Assembly (NCBI GenBank): GCA_963585895.1
Contig: CAUZXS010004386.1
Span: 103,501 to 167,500 of the forward strand
Direction of reading: 5' to 3'
Length of the DNA: 64,000 nucleotides
Source of the DNA: Sepioteuthis lessoniana
Lineage: Eukaryota; Mollusca; Cephalopoda; Myopsida; Loliginidae
Shown: piece after piece, positions 53,062-63,097 of the stretch
Layout: every line of letters begins with the position of its first letter
Numbering within the stretch: position 1 is the stretch's first letter
Position numbers and translations under genes: made by a program
The notes under the pieces: generated by a model
Databases searched by the model: none
What the model was told of the DNA's origin: nothing
Seen by the model: the letters and a program-made list of their open reading frames with translations, nothing else

Positions 53062-53690
53062 GGGTTGGTTGGTTGGTTGGTTGGTTGGTTTTAGGTATAT
53101 CAACTTTTGTAGGTTATTTAACGCCAAATCCATTTTTATGCAAATACTCAGTTCTATTTCAAACAATTCAGTTTAGCATGAGTATACAGTTTAATTGTTA
53201 AAAAACATTTCCATTACAAGCTGTTCAGTTTAGTCAATTCAAATTCAGCTAATTCAGTTTAGTATGAGTATAGATTTTGTTTACACACAGTTAAATGTCA
53301 AATCAGTTCTATATTAAACAATTCAGTTTTGTGTAAGTACAGTTTCAATATCAAAAACAGTTCCATTTCAAATAATTCAGTTTAGCATAAGTACACAGTT
53401 TAATTGTCAAAAACAGTCTATTCAGTTCAGTCAAACAGTTCCGATTCAAACAATTCAGTTTATTTCTATTTAACCCATCGATAGGGCCCTATCAGGTGCT
53501 ACCACTCAGGGCAAGAGAGGACCAGGGAGCAATGGCAATGAAGGAGTGCTCCACCTTCCCCAAAGCTCCAGGATCACGGAAGCCTAACCATTTGATCGTT
53601 TAGTGTCATATCAGGACACTCATTGCGGGGGCTTACTCCTCTGCAGAGGTGCAGTCGGTGTATTCTACAACCCCTGCCAACTGGACAATA
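53062..53690 (-). repeat. CAGTCGG repeat
   Basis: Five GGTT units, tail GGTATATCAAC ... TTTAACGCCAAATCC, AT-rich modules, AGGTGCTACCACTCAGGGCA, and GCAGTCGGTGTATTCTACAA. The tail pairs as GGCGT/ATACC on the element strand (one wobble). Confidence 0.8.
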
Positions 53691-53707
53691 TGTCAGTGTG
53701 TGTCAAC

Positions 53708-53709
53708 AC

Positions 53710-53778
<69 letters not shown>

Positions 53779-53880
53779 TATATATGTGCATATATGTGTA
53801 CGTGTATGTGTGTACATAAATGTGTGTATATATTTATATATATATACACATATATCTGTATACGAGAGAGAGTGATAGAG
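53708..53880. repeat. TA/GT microsatellite
   Basis: TA (53710-53721), GT (53722-53776), then mixed TA and TG. Confidence 0.95.
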
Positions 53881-53884
53881 CACC

Positions 53885-54395
53885 CATATGAAAGACTGGG
53901 ATTAAATTCGCCTTTCTTTCATGAGGAATAGACATGATATAGGTACCCCTTTTCCAAAAAATGAAACTAAGGAATACGAAATATTTTATTTGTATAGGTA
54001 AGAGGTTTAACAAAATCTCTAAAATTGTTAACAGGATATATTCTTGCATCCTTTCAAATGCCTATTTCTTCAAGAGATCAATTATAGCTTTTCCAGGAGA
54101 AAACACAACACGCACGCACACACACGCACACATACACACAATATATATATATATATGTAAGACATCCGGCACACATAGGTAAACACGCGCCCATTTCATT
54201 TCTTGGTCGTATTAAAGTCATTCCTGTTAGTAAACGTGTCCCGAGTATATCTGACAAAACGTTAAGATCTCTTTTGCGTGCCATTTTAAAACGATTAGAT
54301 GCTTCGAACTGAGGAGGAAAATAAAACCAAATCCATTTACTTTTATATCACGCTTGAGCTTGAAGTTAATGCACAGTACCCGACCCATCTTTTAA
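53885..54395. other. No recognisable feature
   Basis: Contains a short CA tract (54110-54140) and TA run (54141-54157). Open frames of up to 73 codons show no motif. Confidence 0.4.
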
Positions 54396-54397
54396 AC

Positions 54398-54399
<2 letters not shown>

Positions 54400-54438
<39 letters not shown>
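54400..54438. repeat. (CT)n microsatellite
   Basis: About 38 bases of CT. Confidence 0.95.
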
Positions 54439-54442
<4 letters not shown>

Positions 54443-54449
54443 ATATGTA

Positions 54450-55608
54450 TTTGGTTTGATTTAGTTTGGTTTGGTTTTTGGCATATCAATTATTGTATGT
54501 TATTCAATGCCAAATCCTATTTATTCATATATATTAAATATATATGATTTGTAAACACATTTTGTTGATAACATTTTTAAACGAGCCTGAGCTCTTTTTT
54601 TCTTTTGTTCTTTTGTTGTTGTTTTTGTGGGAGGGGGTGCATACAGTTAAATAGTTTTAAGTATTGCTCTCTCATAGGAATAATTCTATATACTATTAAT
54701 CATTTGTTTGCTCACGGTTAAATTGCTTCAAGTATTGATATTTACCACTAATAATTCTGTTCAAAATTGCTCATCTGCACACAATAAAATCATCCCAAAC
54801 AATACTATGCATCACTAACAAGTCAATTAAACATCATTCATTTGTTTACACACAGTTAAATGATCAAACAGTTCTATTTCTAAGAATTCAGTTTAGCATA
54901 AGTCAACAAATTTAAATCTCTCCACTTATTACGATGTATAACTAACAATTCAATTAAACATCAGTTTTTTGTTTACACACAGTTAAATGATCAAACAGTT
55001 CTGTTTCTAAGAATTCAATTTAGCACAAATCAACAAAGTTAAATGGTTCCAAATATTTCTATGAATCACTAACAATTCAACGAAACATCAGTTTTTTGTT
55101 TACACTCAGTTAAATGATCAAGCAGTTCTATTTCAAACAATTAAATTTAGCATAAGTCAACAAATTTAAATCTCTCCAATTATTACTATGTATAACTAAC
55201 AATTCAATTAAACATCAGTTTTTTGTTTACACACAGTTAAATGATCAAACAGTTCTGTTTCTAAGAATTCAATTTAGCACAAGTCAACAAAGTTAAATGG
55301 TTCCAAATATTTCTATGAATCACTAACAATTCAACGAAACATCAGTTTTTTGTTTACAGTCAGTTAAATGATCAAGCAGTTCTATTTCAAACAATTCAAT
55401 TTAGCATAAGTCATTTGTTCGTACTCCGTTTAAATGTCAAACAGTTCTATTTGATCAATAGATATGACCCTGTCAGGTGCTACGACTCCGGAATATAGTG
55501 GAGCCTCACAATAAAATTGTTTAGTGTCATAAACAGGACACTCGTTTGGGGGTTCTAACCCCTCTTCAGAAATGCAGTCGGTGCATTCTACAGCCCAAGC
55601 CGACTGGG

Positions 55609-55612
<4 letters not shown>
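54450..55612 (-). repeat. CAGTCGG repeat with a 256-bp internal tandem duplication
   Basis: Tail (GGCATATCAATTATTG, TTCAATGCCAAATCC), then an unusually long AT-rich body. 54903-55158 and 55159-55414 are tandem copies (CAACAAATTTAAATCTCTCC, ATCAGTTTTTTGTTTAC, GATCAAGCAG). The conserved region is shortened (TCAGGTGCTACGACTCCGGA to GCAGTCGGTGCATTCTACAG). Confidence 0.8.

Positions 55613-55694
<82 letters not shown>
55610..55694. repeat. (GT)n microsatellite
   Basis: About 84 bases of GT at the end of the CAGTCGG repeat. Confidence 0.95.
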
Positions 55695-55697
<3 letters not shown>

Positions 55698-55896
55698 GTT
55701 TGTATATGTTCATGTTTTTGCGTATGAGTGTTTTTCTATGTGTGTATGAACTCACAGAACAACTGTTGTCTTGCTCTGTCCCCATAAGATGTATCGATAT
55801 TCCTGAAAACCAAACACCAAGTCCACGTAATACTTAGTCATGCACAATGTCTATTATATATATATATATATATATAGGCAGCATTTCTTCGTTAAT

Positions 55897-56639
55897 GCAA
55901 ATTTCATTAAACATAATAGACATTTTATGCCTACATATTTTCTTCTAGATCCGTTTAAATTCCCGTATTACTTTTATCGTATTCGGGGGGAATTGATTTA
56001 GGTACTGTCCATAGCTGTATGTATCCCTAGTACTTTCTGCCCGACTTTGGGCCATCATCAGGGGAGAATCTCTAATAATAATAATATATATGTTGGTTTA
56101 ACCTCAACTACCCTGTCGAGGAGACTTACAATGCACCTTTCTGACACAAGTTCAATAGCTCAGCATTTAAAAAAACATTCATGCCCAACAACACAACTAC
56201 GAAAAATTCTCACCGACAACACAACAATACTCGAACATCAAAATAATAAACAAAAACTTCAGATTCTCGAAGCACTATATATTAGAAACCTGCAACCAGC
56301 ACTTAATAGAATTAATTTTCAAACCAGTGCTAATGTACTTAAATGTCTTTAGCTACTGGCACTATTTACAGAATTACATTTAAAAGCAAACGCCATAATC
56401 TTCAACGGCAAAGACATCCTTACACAGTAGTAATTTGCTAAAACAAAAGTAACATCACTTTTGTAATAGATTCTCCCCTGATGATGGCCCAAAGTCGGGC
56501 AGAAAGTACTAGGGATACATACAACTATGGACAATACCTAAATCAATTCCTCCCAAATACGATAAAAGTAATACGGGAATTCGAACGGATCCAGAAGAAA
56601 ATATGTAGGCATAAAATGTCTATTATGTTTAAGGAAATT

Positions 56640-56642
<3 letters not shown>
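55897..56642 (+). mobile_element. PLE-derived unit: inverted 176-bp ends around an endonuclease fragment
   Basis: The left arm 55897-56074 and right arm 56467-56642 are inverted copies, roughly 95% alike by eye. They share CTGCCCGACTTTGGGCCATC, CATCAGGGGAGAATCT and CATAATAGACATTTTATGCC. The right arm carries a hammerhead-like core on the plus strand: CTGATGA (56478-56484), a GGCCC/GGGC stem with a bulge, and GAAA (56502-56505). The unit is bounded by TA runs (55856-55876, 56644-56675). The arrangement matches Penelope-like elements that carry an inverted upstream copy of their terminal repeat. Confidence 0.75.
56086..56352 (+). pseudogene. PLE GIY-YIG endonuclease C-terminal fragment
   Basis: About 88 codons without a stop: IYVGLTSTTLSRRLTMHL (YVG in place of YIG, with the Arg of SRRL), IAQHLKKH, then LQILEALYIRNLQPALNRI, which holds the conserved Glu of GIY-YIG nucleases. 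It ends at a TAG at 56350-56352. The GIY half and the whole reverse transcriptase are missing on the left, where the inverted arm begins. The intact frame suggests recent arrival, but the protein is too short to be functional. Confidence 0.75.
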
Positions 56643-56682
<40 letters not shown>

Positions 56683-56756
56683 CAAGGTATCATTATTTTA
56701 ATGTATAGATGAAACTTGCCTAATAATCGTAATCGTGAACTTGTGGGTTCGTTTCT

Positions 56757-56985
56757 TTCTTTCTTTGTTTAATGGCATATCAACATTCGTAGGTTATTTA
56801 ATGCCAAAGCCATCTTTCTAGAAGAACAGTAGTGTTACCATTTATCTCATAACGGGGTGGACCAGAGGGTTGATACCTTTCCCAAGGGTACTTGTCCGAA
56901 AGTGAGAGTAATAGCGCGACTGGAGTTCGAACTCGCTGACTACGATTTTGCAGTGCAGCGCTTTAACCAATACACCACGTTAATC
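56757..56985 (-). repeat. SINE-B copy with LINE-type tail
   Basis: On the minus strand: head (GTGTATTGGTTAAAGCGCTG, GAGTTCGAACTCCAGTCGCG), a CTTTCGGACAAG linker, TCTTCTAGAAAGATGGC, and the tail GGCATTAAATAACCTAC ... GATATGCCATTAAAC. Nearly full length. Confidence 0.85.
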
Positions 56986-57008
56986 GATATAGTAATAAGC
57001 AGACTGAG

Positions 57009-57226
57009 ATAGATAGATAGATAGATAGATAGTCGTAGTTGAACAAATCTTGCCTGAGGATGAATATCAATCTTACTTTTTAATTATCTTTTAATCTTTT
57101 TTAATCTTCCAAAATTTGCTCTCGACTTTTGATATATTTGTTGGATATTCGTTTTTAAGTACTTCCAACGTTTTAGCGTTTGTTTCTGTTACTTTTAGAT
57201 TTTATCTGACGGTGAATATTGTAAAG

Positions 57227-57262
<36 letters not shown>

Positions 57263-57345
57263 CAAGGGTGTGACATAAATACCTCTCACATTTTAAATTG
57301 GGTCATGCGTGTGATACTAAAAGTAGCTCCATCAAACTAATAATA
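57009..57345. other. GATA run, TA run and unassigned sequence
   Basis: GATA at 57009-57032 and TA at 57233-57258. The sequence between is unassigned. Confidence 0.5.
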
Positions 57346-57349
57346 AAAT

Positions 57350-57865
57350 AGTTAGGGATTTTGGTAAATCATTTAAGTAATAAATTGTTTTCAAACAAAA
57401 CTTTGAGTTCATAGCTGCATGGTTTCGAATTGTAGAGGTTAGAGTTCTCGTTTAACTCTTGCTTTGAGCAAACATATCAAGGTATGTCAAGAAAAGAATT
57501 GACTAGCTTATTTTAGAATCAGCAGTAAGCTAAAATATATTAAGATAAATAATTAGTTAGATATCAGTTGATATTTAGCAATGACGTGTCACTAAAAGAT
57601 TTTAGAGATTACGTGTGATTTAAGCATTAGCCAGGGAGAAATTTGAAGAAAATATATAAGGAGAAGATTTAAAAGACACGGGCTCAGTCACAGTTTGAGT
57701 TGAAGTCGTAGTCGAGTCGATTCAGAGTCGAAATAGACGATGAAGAGACCCCTAAAGTGGCCGTGTGCGAGGATAATAATAATTATGTCTCTGTTTATAT
57801 TTTCAACTAGCACTCCTTATTCTCTATGTATATCTAATGGACTGAAGTAATTCCTTCACTTTATC

Positions 57866-57896
<31 letters not shown>

Positions 57897-57960
57897 TGAT
57901 GCAACTTTCGACATGGTGCCGTTCTGCTACATGTCTTATCATTTTTTCATATTCGATCGG
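57350..57960 (+). repeat. LTR-like repeat with TATA-type promoter
   Basis: TTAGAATCAGCAGTAAGC, TGATATTTAGCAATGACG, GATTACGTGTGATTTAAGC, TATA-like ATATATAAGGAG at about 57652, GC-richer downstream DNA, CTGAAGTAATTCCTTCAC and GACATGGTGCCG. This is the same order as 12780-13480 read on the minus strand. A long T-run (57875-57895) has grown inside. Confidence 0.5.
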
Positions 57961-57961
57961 T

Positions 57962-58151
57962 TACGATCATTGCTTGGACCAGTGCACACCGTGTGTTTGC
58001 TATTGAAACATCTTTTAAAGAATAATGAATCTGTAATTGCTACACAAAGAGCTTTTCGTGTTCATTTCACGTTATGTTAGAATGATGCTGTCCCCGATAG
58101 AATTTTTAGCTCTTTGCAGTATCCATTTTTCCATCTCGAACAGCATCATTT

Positions 58152-58210
<59 letters not shown>

Positions 58211-58465
58211 TGGAAAGTTAGATAAATCAAACGCTTAAAACCGGTTTAGAGGCGTGATATTTCGTTTTTTATTTCTTTATATATAAAATGCTGGCACTCT
58301 ATTTTCCCTACAAATTATTTTAAAAAAAGTCAACCTACAAATGAAAAAATAAAATTTATTCAACTGAAACTATCCCCCATGAAAAAAAGAATATTAAGAA
58401 ACTTATCAATGAAGAAATAACTTATGTTTTTAGCCCCCTGTATCATATTATTCCTACTTCTTGGT
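57962..58465. other. TA microsatellite (58155-58208) in unassigned DNA
   Basis: Apart from the TA run nothing is recognised. Confidence 0.5.
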
Positions 58466-58469
58466 ATGG

Positions 58470-59078
58470 TGACTCTCTGAAATTTGTGGGCAAGTTCACC
58501 GACCTCAGAAACAACGTCTCATTTCCTGAAAATGACATCAATGTGCAACTAACAAAGGCATAGATCCAATCGATAGGTTGTCAATCATATGTAAGTCAAA
58601 TTCATCCGATAAAATAAGATACAATTATTTTCCAAGCAGTAGTCGTGTCTACTCTGCTATATGGATGCACCACGTGGACGCTGAGTAAGCGTATTGAGAA
58701 AAAGCTAAACGAGAATTGCAAAAGAATGCTACGAATCATACTGAAAAAATCCTGGAAACGACATCCCATAGAGCAGCAGTTGTACGGCCACCTACCTCCG
58801 ATCTCTAAACCCATGCAAATTAAACGGACAAGACATGCGGGACACTGCTAGAGAAATAAGACCGAACCCATAAGTGACGTTCTCCTATGGTCCCCTTCAC
58901 ACGAACGTGAAAGTGATGGATGACCAACAAAATCCTATCTAAAACAGCTCTGTACGGACACAGGATGTAGTCTAGAAGACCTGCTGAAAGCGATAGATGA
59001 TAGAGACAAATGTCGAGAGAGAGTCAATGAAATCCGTTCTAGCAGCACGACACGATGATGATGATGATGATGATGATG
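58470..59078 (+). pseudogene. RTE-type LINE 3' fragment with (GAT)n tail
   Basis: It begins in the LKFVGKFTDLRNN segment, runs through TLLYGCTTWTLSKR, NCKRMLRIILKKSWKRHP, RTRHAGHC (then a stop), CTDTGC, and ends with the GATGATGAT tail at 59056-59078. Several stops and frameshifts. 5'-truncated. Confidence 0.85.
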
Positions 59079-59089
59079 CATTATATTAT

Positions 59090-59345
59090 CGGATTTGGCC
59101 TAGTGGGTAGTGTGTTTACCAATGGTCTGGGAGACCGGAGTTCAATCCCAGGTTGGTCGTACCAAAGACTTTAAAAATGGTAAATGATACCTACTTGCTT
59201 AAGACGAAGCATTATTAATTACGTATCAAGGGTAAAGTGGAGCAATCCAGGGAAAGGAGTAGTGCCCTCTATTACATCTCGGTGTAGTAGCTATTGAAAA
59301 CGGAGCCTTCGGGTCGCCCTCGACTAAGGGAGACAACTTTACTTA
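59090..59345 (+). repeat. SINE-C copy
   Basis: GGCCTAGTGGGTAGTGTG, GGAGTTCAATCCCAGGTTGG, GTATCAAGGGTAAAGTGGAG and CCCTCGACTAAGGGAGACAA end. It follows the LINE tail by 12 bases. Confidence 0.85.
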
Positions 59346-59349
59346 CTTT

Positions 59350-59925
59350 ATGCTTCGCCTATGAAACATATTCTTGATTCCACTCATACAAAAAGAAAAT
59401 TATTTAACATTTTTTCCTTTTTTTTTCCTTCTCTCTCTCTCTCTCTTTTTTTGAAATGTGTTTCCATTGTGTAATTTATCGATCCTGTTCCACTTACATT
59501 CGTTTTGGGAATTTTCAAACTTACTCAGTTATTTCCTGATTTTTTTTCTACTCTACTTTCTTGACCTCTCAGTATTTCACCTAAAAGAATAGTCCTTATC
59601 TTTAACACCAAAAATATATGGTTATTCATTCGCAATAAATTTACGAGTATTTTCACGAATACCAGCGCACCCGAGAAATATATCTGAGGATTAATAAGAC
59701 TAAATAAACACATTGATAATGAAGTCGGTGTGATCTTTCTTACATATCCAAAACTTGTGGTCTAGTACCATACAAATCTCTTGGTAATCCCATCATTAAG
59801 TTTTTCGAGGTAAAAGATAGCCCCAACTTTAACAGCATATACAGAGTGATTGAAAGGTAACTTCCAATTTAAAAAAAGAAATACCGAAAGGTACTTCACC
59901 ATGCTGTATGATGAAATCTGGTCAG
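59350..59925. other. Unassigned; module shared with 63322-63357
   Basis: ATATCCAAAACTTGTGGTCT and TACCATACAAA recur at 63.3 kb. No gene seen. Confidence 0.4.
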
Positions 59926-59929
59926 AAAT

Positions 59930-60035
59930 GACCTGGAAGTACTGGTAATGAAGAGGTAATCGACACTCCCTAGATCCAAGGAACTGGAGCCTCACCATGC
60001 AGTTTAGAGTCATATTTAGGACACAGACCGCCACT
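59930..60035 (-). repeat. CAGTCGG repeat fragment
   Basis: AAGTACTGGTAATGAAGAGG, CTGGAGCCTCACCATGC and TTTAGGACACAGACCG match the conserved part. Confidence 0.6.
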
Positions 60036-60039
60036 GTAG

Positions 60040-60344
60040 TGTATGTATGAGTGTAAGATAATTAAAACTTTATTGCACTGTCTCCGTAACAAAACCTTTA
60101 AAAAAAAGAATATTAAATGAAGAGGAAGTTTTCACATGTCATTTAATTAAAATTATTAAAAGCTGTGTGTGTCTTGTGGGCATGTTTTTATTTCTGGCTT
60201 CAATTTTCTTTCAAATTGGTAATGGTTTGCCCTTACTTCGTCTAGACTTCAAAACATTAATAAATCATAACTTTATCATATAAGTTGCTTAACTGAAATT
60301 TAAAAAAAATAAACTTTTAGTCTTGATGCTTTTACGAACACTTG
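60040..60344. other. No recognisable feature
   Basis: AT-rich, no motif. Confidence 0.4.
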
Positions 60345-60660
60345 CATATAAAAGGTACTATTTACCAACCCCTCCGCTCGGGCAGGATATGACACAAGGT
60401 CAATTTTTAAGCGGAGTTTAACAGGTTTTGAATTCAGAGTTTTCCTTCTCCTAGACTAGTTGCCTCACCAAGGCTGAAGAACCTAGTCCGTCCTACTATT
60501 TACCCATAGTTGGAGGGAGAATAAGGGGGTTCATACCTTTCCCAAGGGTATTTGCCCGAAAGTGAACGTAATAGCGCGACTGGAGTACGAACTCGCGTAC
60601 TACGATTCCGCAGTTCATCGCTTTAACCATTACACCACGAGGACATCCCATATAAAAGGT
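60345..60660 (-). repeat. Chimeric SINE: B-type head, A-type centre and tail; 12-bp target-site duplication
   Basis: CATATAAAAGGT is duplicated perfectly at 60345-60356 and 60649-60660. On the minus strand the head is that of SINE-B (GTGGTGTAATGGTTAAAGCG, GCGAGTTCGTACTCCAGTCG), but the centre and hairpin tail (CTCCGCT / AGCGGAG) are those of SINE-A. Confidence 0.92.
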
Positions 60661-60744
60661 GACTGAAAAGTACCTCCCTTCGCGATACCTCATGGTACGG
60701 AAAGGTACCTCACCCTGCTGCAAGATGAAATCTGGCCAGTTATC

Positions 60745-60990
60745 GGTACTTTTAAAAGTAGAAATAATTTTTTAGGCAGGTCAGATAATTTTGACTGTTA
60801 GTGTAGAGAGAAAAAATATATTTATATTTGTAAAAGATATCTAACACTGTTATCAATAATCCTTAAACTTAACTTAAATGGTCACCCTCTGATTCAAAAA
60901 AGTAATTGCTGAATGTGGAACTGTCAATTCCACAGCGACTGAAAGTTTGCTTTGTTGTGCACATCCCCAAGAGGCAAGCAGCCTAAGAAG
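60745..60990 (+). repeat. Direct repeat, left copy (right copy 62395-62650)
   Basis: AATATATTTATATTTGTAAA, AGATATCTAACACTGTTATC, CCTCTGATTCAAA, AATTGCTGAATGTGGAA and GAAAGTTTGC recur at 62470-62620. A TTTTGACTGTTAGTGTAGAG-type end also resembles 62865-62885, so the repeat may be part of a DNA transposon. Confidence 0.6.
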
Positions 60991-61159
60991 GACAGAGTAT
61001 CACACACAATGTGGAGGCAAGTGTTTAAATGTCATCTCGTTGTGTGATTCCTACTTTGGCTATATTAATTCAAGAGTGCAATCAAGAGCATTTGTCGTAG
61101 ATGATGTGATAGTGTTTTAAAAAAAGTAATTAATCAAAAATTTGAATTGATTAATCACG

Positions 61160-61289
61160 GCCACTGTGTTTCCTGTAAAGATAAATGCAGTGACTGTAAG
61201 CAAACTTAAATTTCACTTGTCTCTTGACAAGAAAGTTGTTATTAAGACAAGAGGCTATCAGTAACCTGATATTGTATTCTCTTATTCTC

Positions 61290-61327
<38 letters not shown>

Positions 61328-61434
61328 CCATGCTAATTGTGAGATATGTGGAAAATTGTGCCTACCTCTTGCTGGTCTCAAAAGCCATCTGCGTAAATGT
61401 ACAAAATCTATCTTGCACCCAAATAATGTCACTG
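61160..61434 (+). pseudogene. Zinc-finger-like ORF, first part, broken by SINE
   Basis: A Cys-rich patch (HGHCVSCKDKCSDC, 61160-61205) is followed, after a TA microsatellite (61292-61324), by NCEICGKLCLPLAGLKSHLR and then KCTKSIL (61336-61415), a C2H2/CCHC-like finger. The SINE inserted at 61435 cuts the frame, and the sequence resumes at 61745. Such fingers occur at the C-terminus of some LINE proteins and in host proteins; I cannot decide which this was. The open frame across the TA run is an artefact. Confidence 0.45.
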
Positions 61435-61744
61435 GGGGTGTCCTCGTGGTGTAATGGTTAAAGCGATGCACTGCGGAATCGTAGTACGCGAGTTCGTACT
61501 CCAGTCGCGCTATTACGTTCACTTTCGGGCAAATACCCTTGGGAAAGGTATGAACCCCCTTATTCTCCCTCCAGCTATGGGTAAATAGTAGGACGGACTA
61601 GGTTCTTCAGCCTTGGTGAGGCAACTAGTCTAGGAGAAGGAAAACTCTGAATTCAAACCTGTTAAACTCCGCTTAAAAATTGACCTTGTGTCATATCCTG
61701 CCCGAGCGGAGGGGTTGGTAAATAGTACCCAAATAATGTCACTG
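61417..61744 (+). repeat. Chimeric SINE: B-type head, A-type centre and tail; 18-bp target-site duplication
   Basis: ACCCAAATAATGTCACTG is perfectly duplicated at 61417-61434 and 61727-61744. The body (61435-61726) is nearly identical to the minus-strand copy at 60357-60648. It lands within the zinc-finger ORF. Confidence 0.95.
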
Positions 61745-61825
61745 CAAACAAAACTGATCGGCTGTACCAATTCTGTGGCAAAATCTTGGATGGCCTGAAG
61801 AGTCACTTACGAACACATACAATTT
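61745..61825 (+). pseudogene. Zinc-finger-like ORF, second part
   Basis: It continues as NKTDRLYQFCGKILDGLKSH and then LRTHTI and a stop. The position of the first finger Cys holds Tyr (LYQFC), so this finger is degenerate. Confidence 0.4.
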
Positions 61826-61896
61826 AAGTGGGGTAGGGAAGGGGGGAGGACATGAGATAAAGGAGGTGGTCACGCTCGAAACCGAGAGTACAGCCG

Positions 61897-62003
<107 letters not shown>

Positions 62004-62068
62004 TGATAAAACAAAGAGTTTATTTGGTTTAGTTCGAAATAAGTAAAGCGCCTTCAAATAAAAAGCGG

Positions 62069-62305
62069 GTGCTCACGTAATGTAATGACTAAAGCGATGG
62101 ACTGCGAAATCGTAGTAAGCGAGTTCGAACTCCAGTCGCGCTATTGCGTTCAATTTCGGACAAATACCTTTGGAAAAAGTATGAACCCCCTTCTCCTCCC
62201 ATCGATGGGTTAAATAGTACCTCAACTGTTCTTCTAAAAAGATGGCTTTGGCATTAAAAAACCAACAAATGTTGATGCACCATTAATGACAAATAAACCA
62301 AATTA
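62069..62305 (+). repeat. SINE-B copy with LINE-type tail
   Basis: Head (GTAATGACTAAAGCGATGGA, GCGAGTTCGAACTCCAGTCG), linker, CTGTTCTTCTAAAAAGATGG, tail GGCATTAAAAAACCAAC. Confidence 0.85.
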
Positions 62306-62394
62306 AATAAAAAAAAAAACTTCTACAAAAGTTATAAAGGAAGACTCGTACTTAGTATGATAAATAAAAAAAACTTAACTTGTTTCATTAAAAA

Positions 62395-62885
62395 TAACAC
62401 TTTAAGAATGAGAAATGGAAACTTTTAAAAATGACCAAATACATTTGACTAGTAGTCTATACAGAAAAATATATATTTATATTTGTAAAAGATATCTAAC
62501 TCTGTCATCAAAATTCCTTACATTTAACATAAATGCTCAACCTCTGATTCAAAGAAAGCAAAAATAATTGCTGGATGTGGAATTGTCGATTCCACAGTTA
62601 TTGAAAGTTTGCTTTTTTGTGCATATGCATATCCAAGAGGCAAGAATTAATTTCTCATAGGAACAATGTAGTTCACGTGAGACAAATTGAACTGATTCTT
62701 TTGTTATCGTCATAGTCTTCGTGAAATCCCATTCCATCTCCTCATAGAAATGGTTCAAAGCAGGATTAACAGACTGGGTAAAGTAGTGTAGGAACTACAA
62801 ATACCTTGGTGCCATCAAATAACACTTTTAGGGTGAGACATAATTTTTTGTGGGTTGCTAAATACTTCTGACTGGCAGTATATTT
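62395..62885 (+). repeat. Direct repeat, right copy, with a possible transposon end
   Basis: 62470-62650 matches 60840-60990. 62815-62885 (AATAACACTTTTAGGGTGAG, TTCTGACTGGCAGTATA) resembles 62392-62460 in the same direction and 60755-60790. A diverged DNA transposon family is likely; no transposase is recognisable. Confidence 0.5.
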
Positions 62886-62889
62886 ATAT

Positions 62890-63095
62890 AAACATCGGAT
62901 GAGGAAAATGATATGCGAAAAAGAATCGTTTAAAAACGTTGGGTAAAATACTCGTATTTAGTTCAGTATAAAAACCAAAATTCAAAAATACTTCTGTTTG
63001 CTGATTGTTTTTTTTTTCTATTTCTTTGAAAGCACGTGAAACTATCAATAACGGAATTATTCAAAGAAGGTGAGAATCATATAATTCATTTCTTA
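62890..63095. other. No recognisable feature
   Basis: AT-rich with no motif. Confidence 0.4.
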
Positions 63096-63097
63096 CG

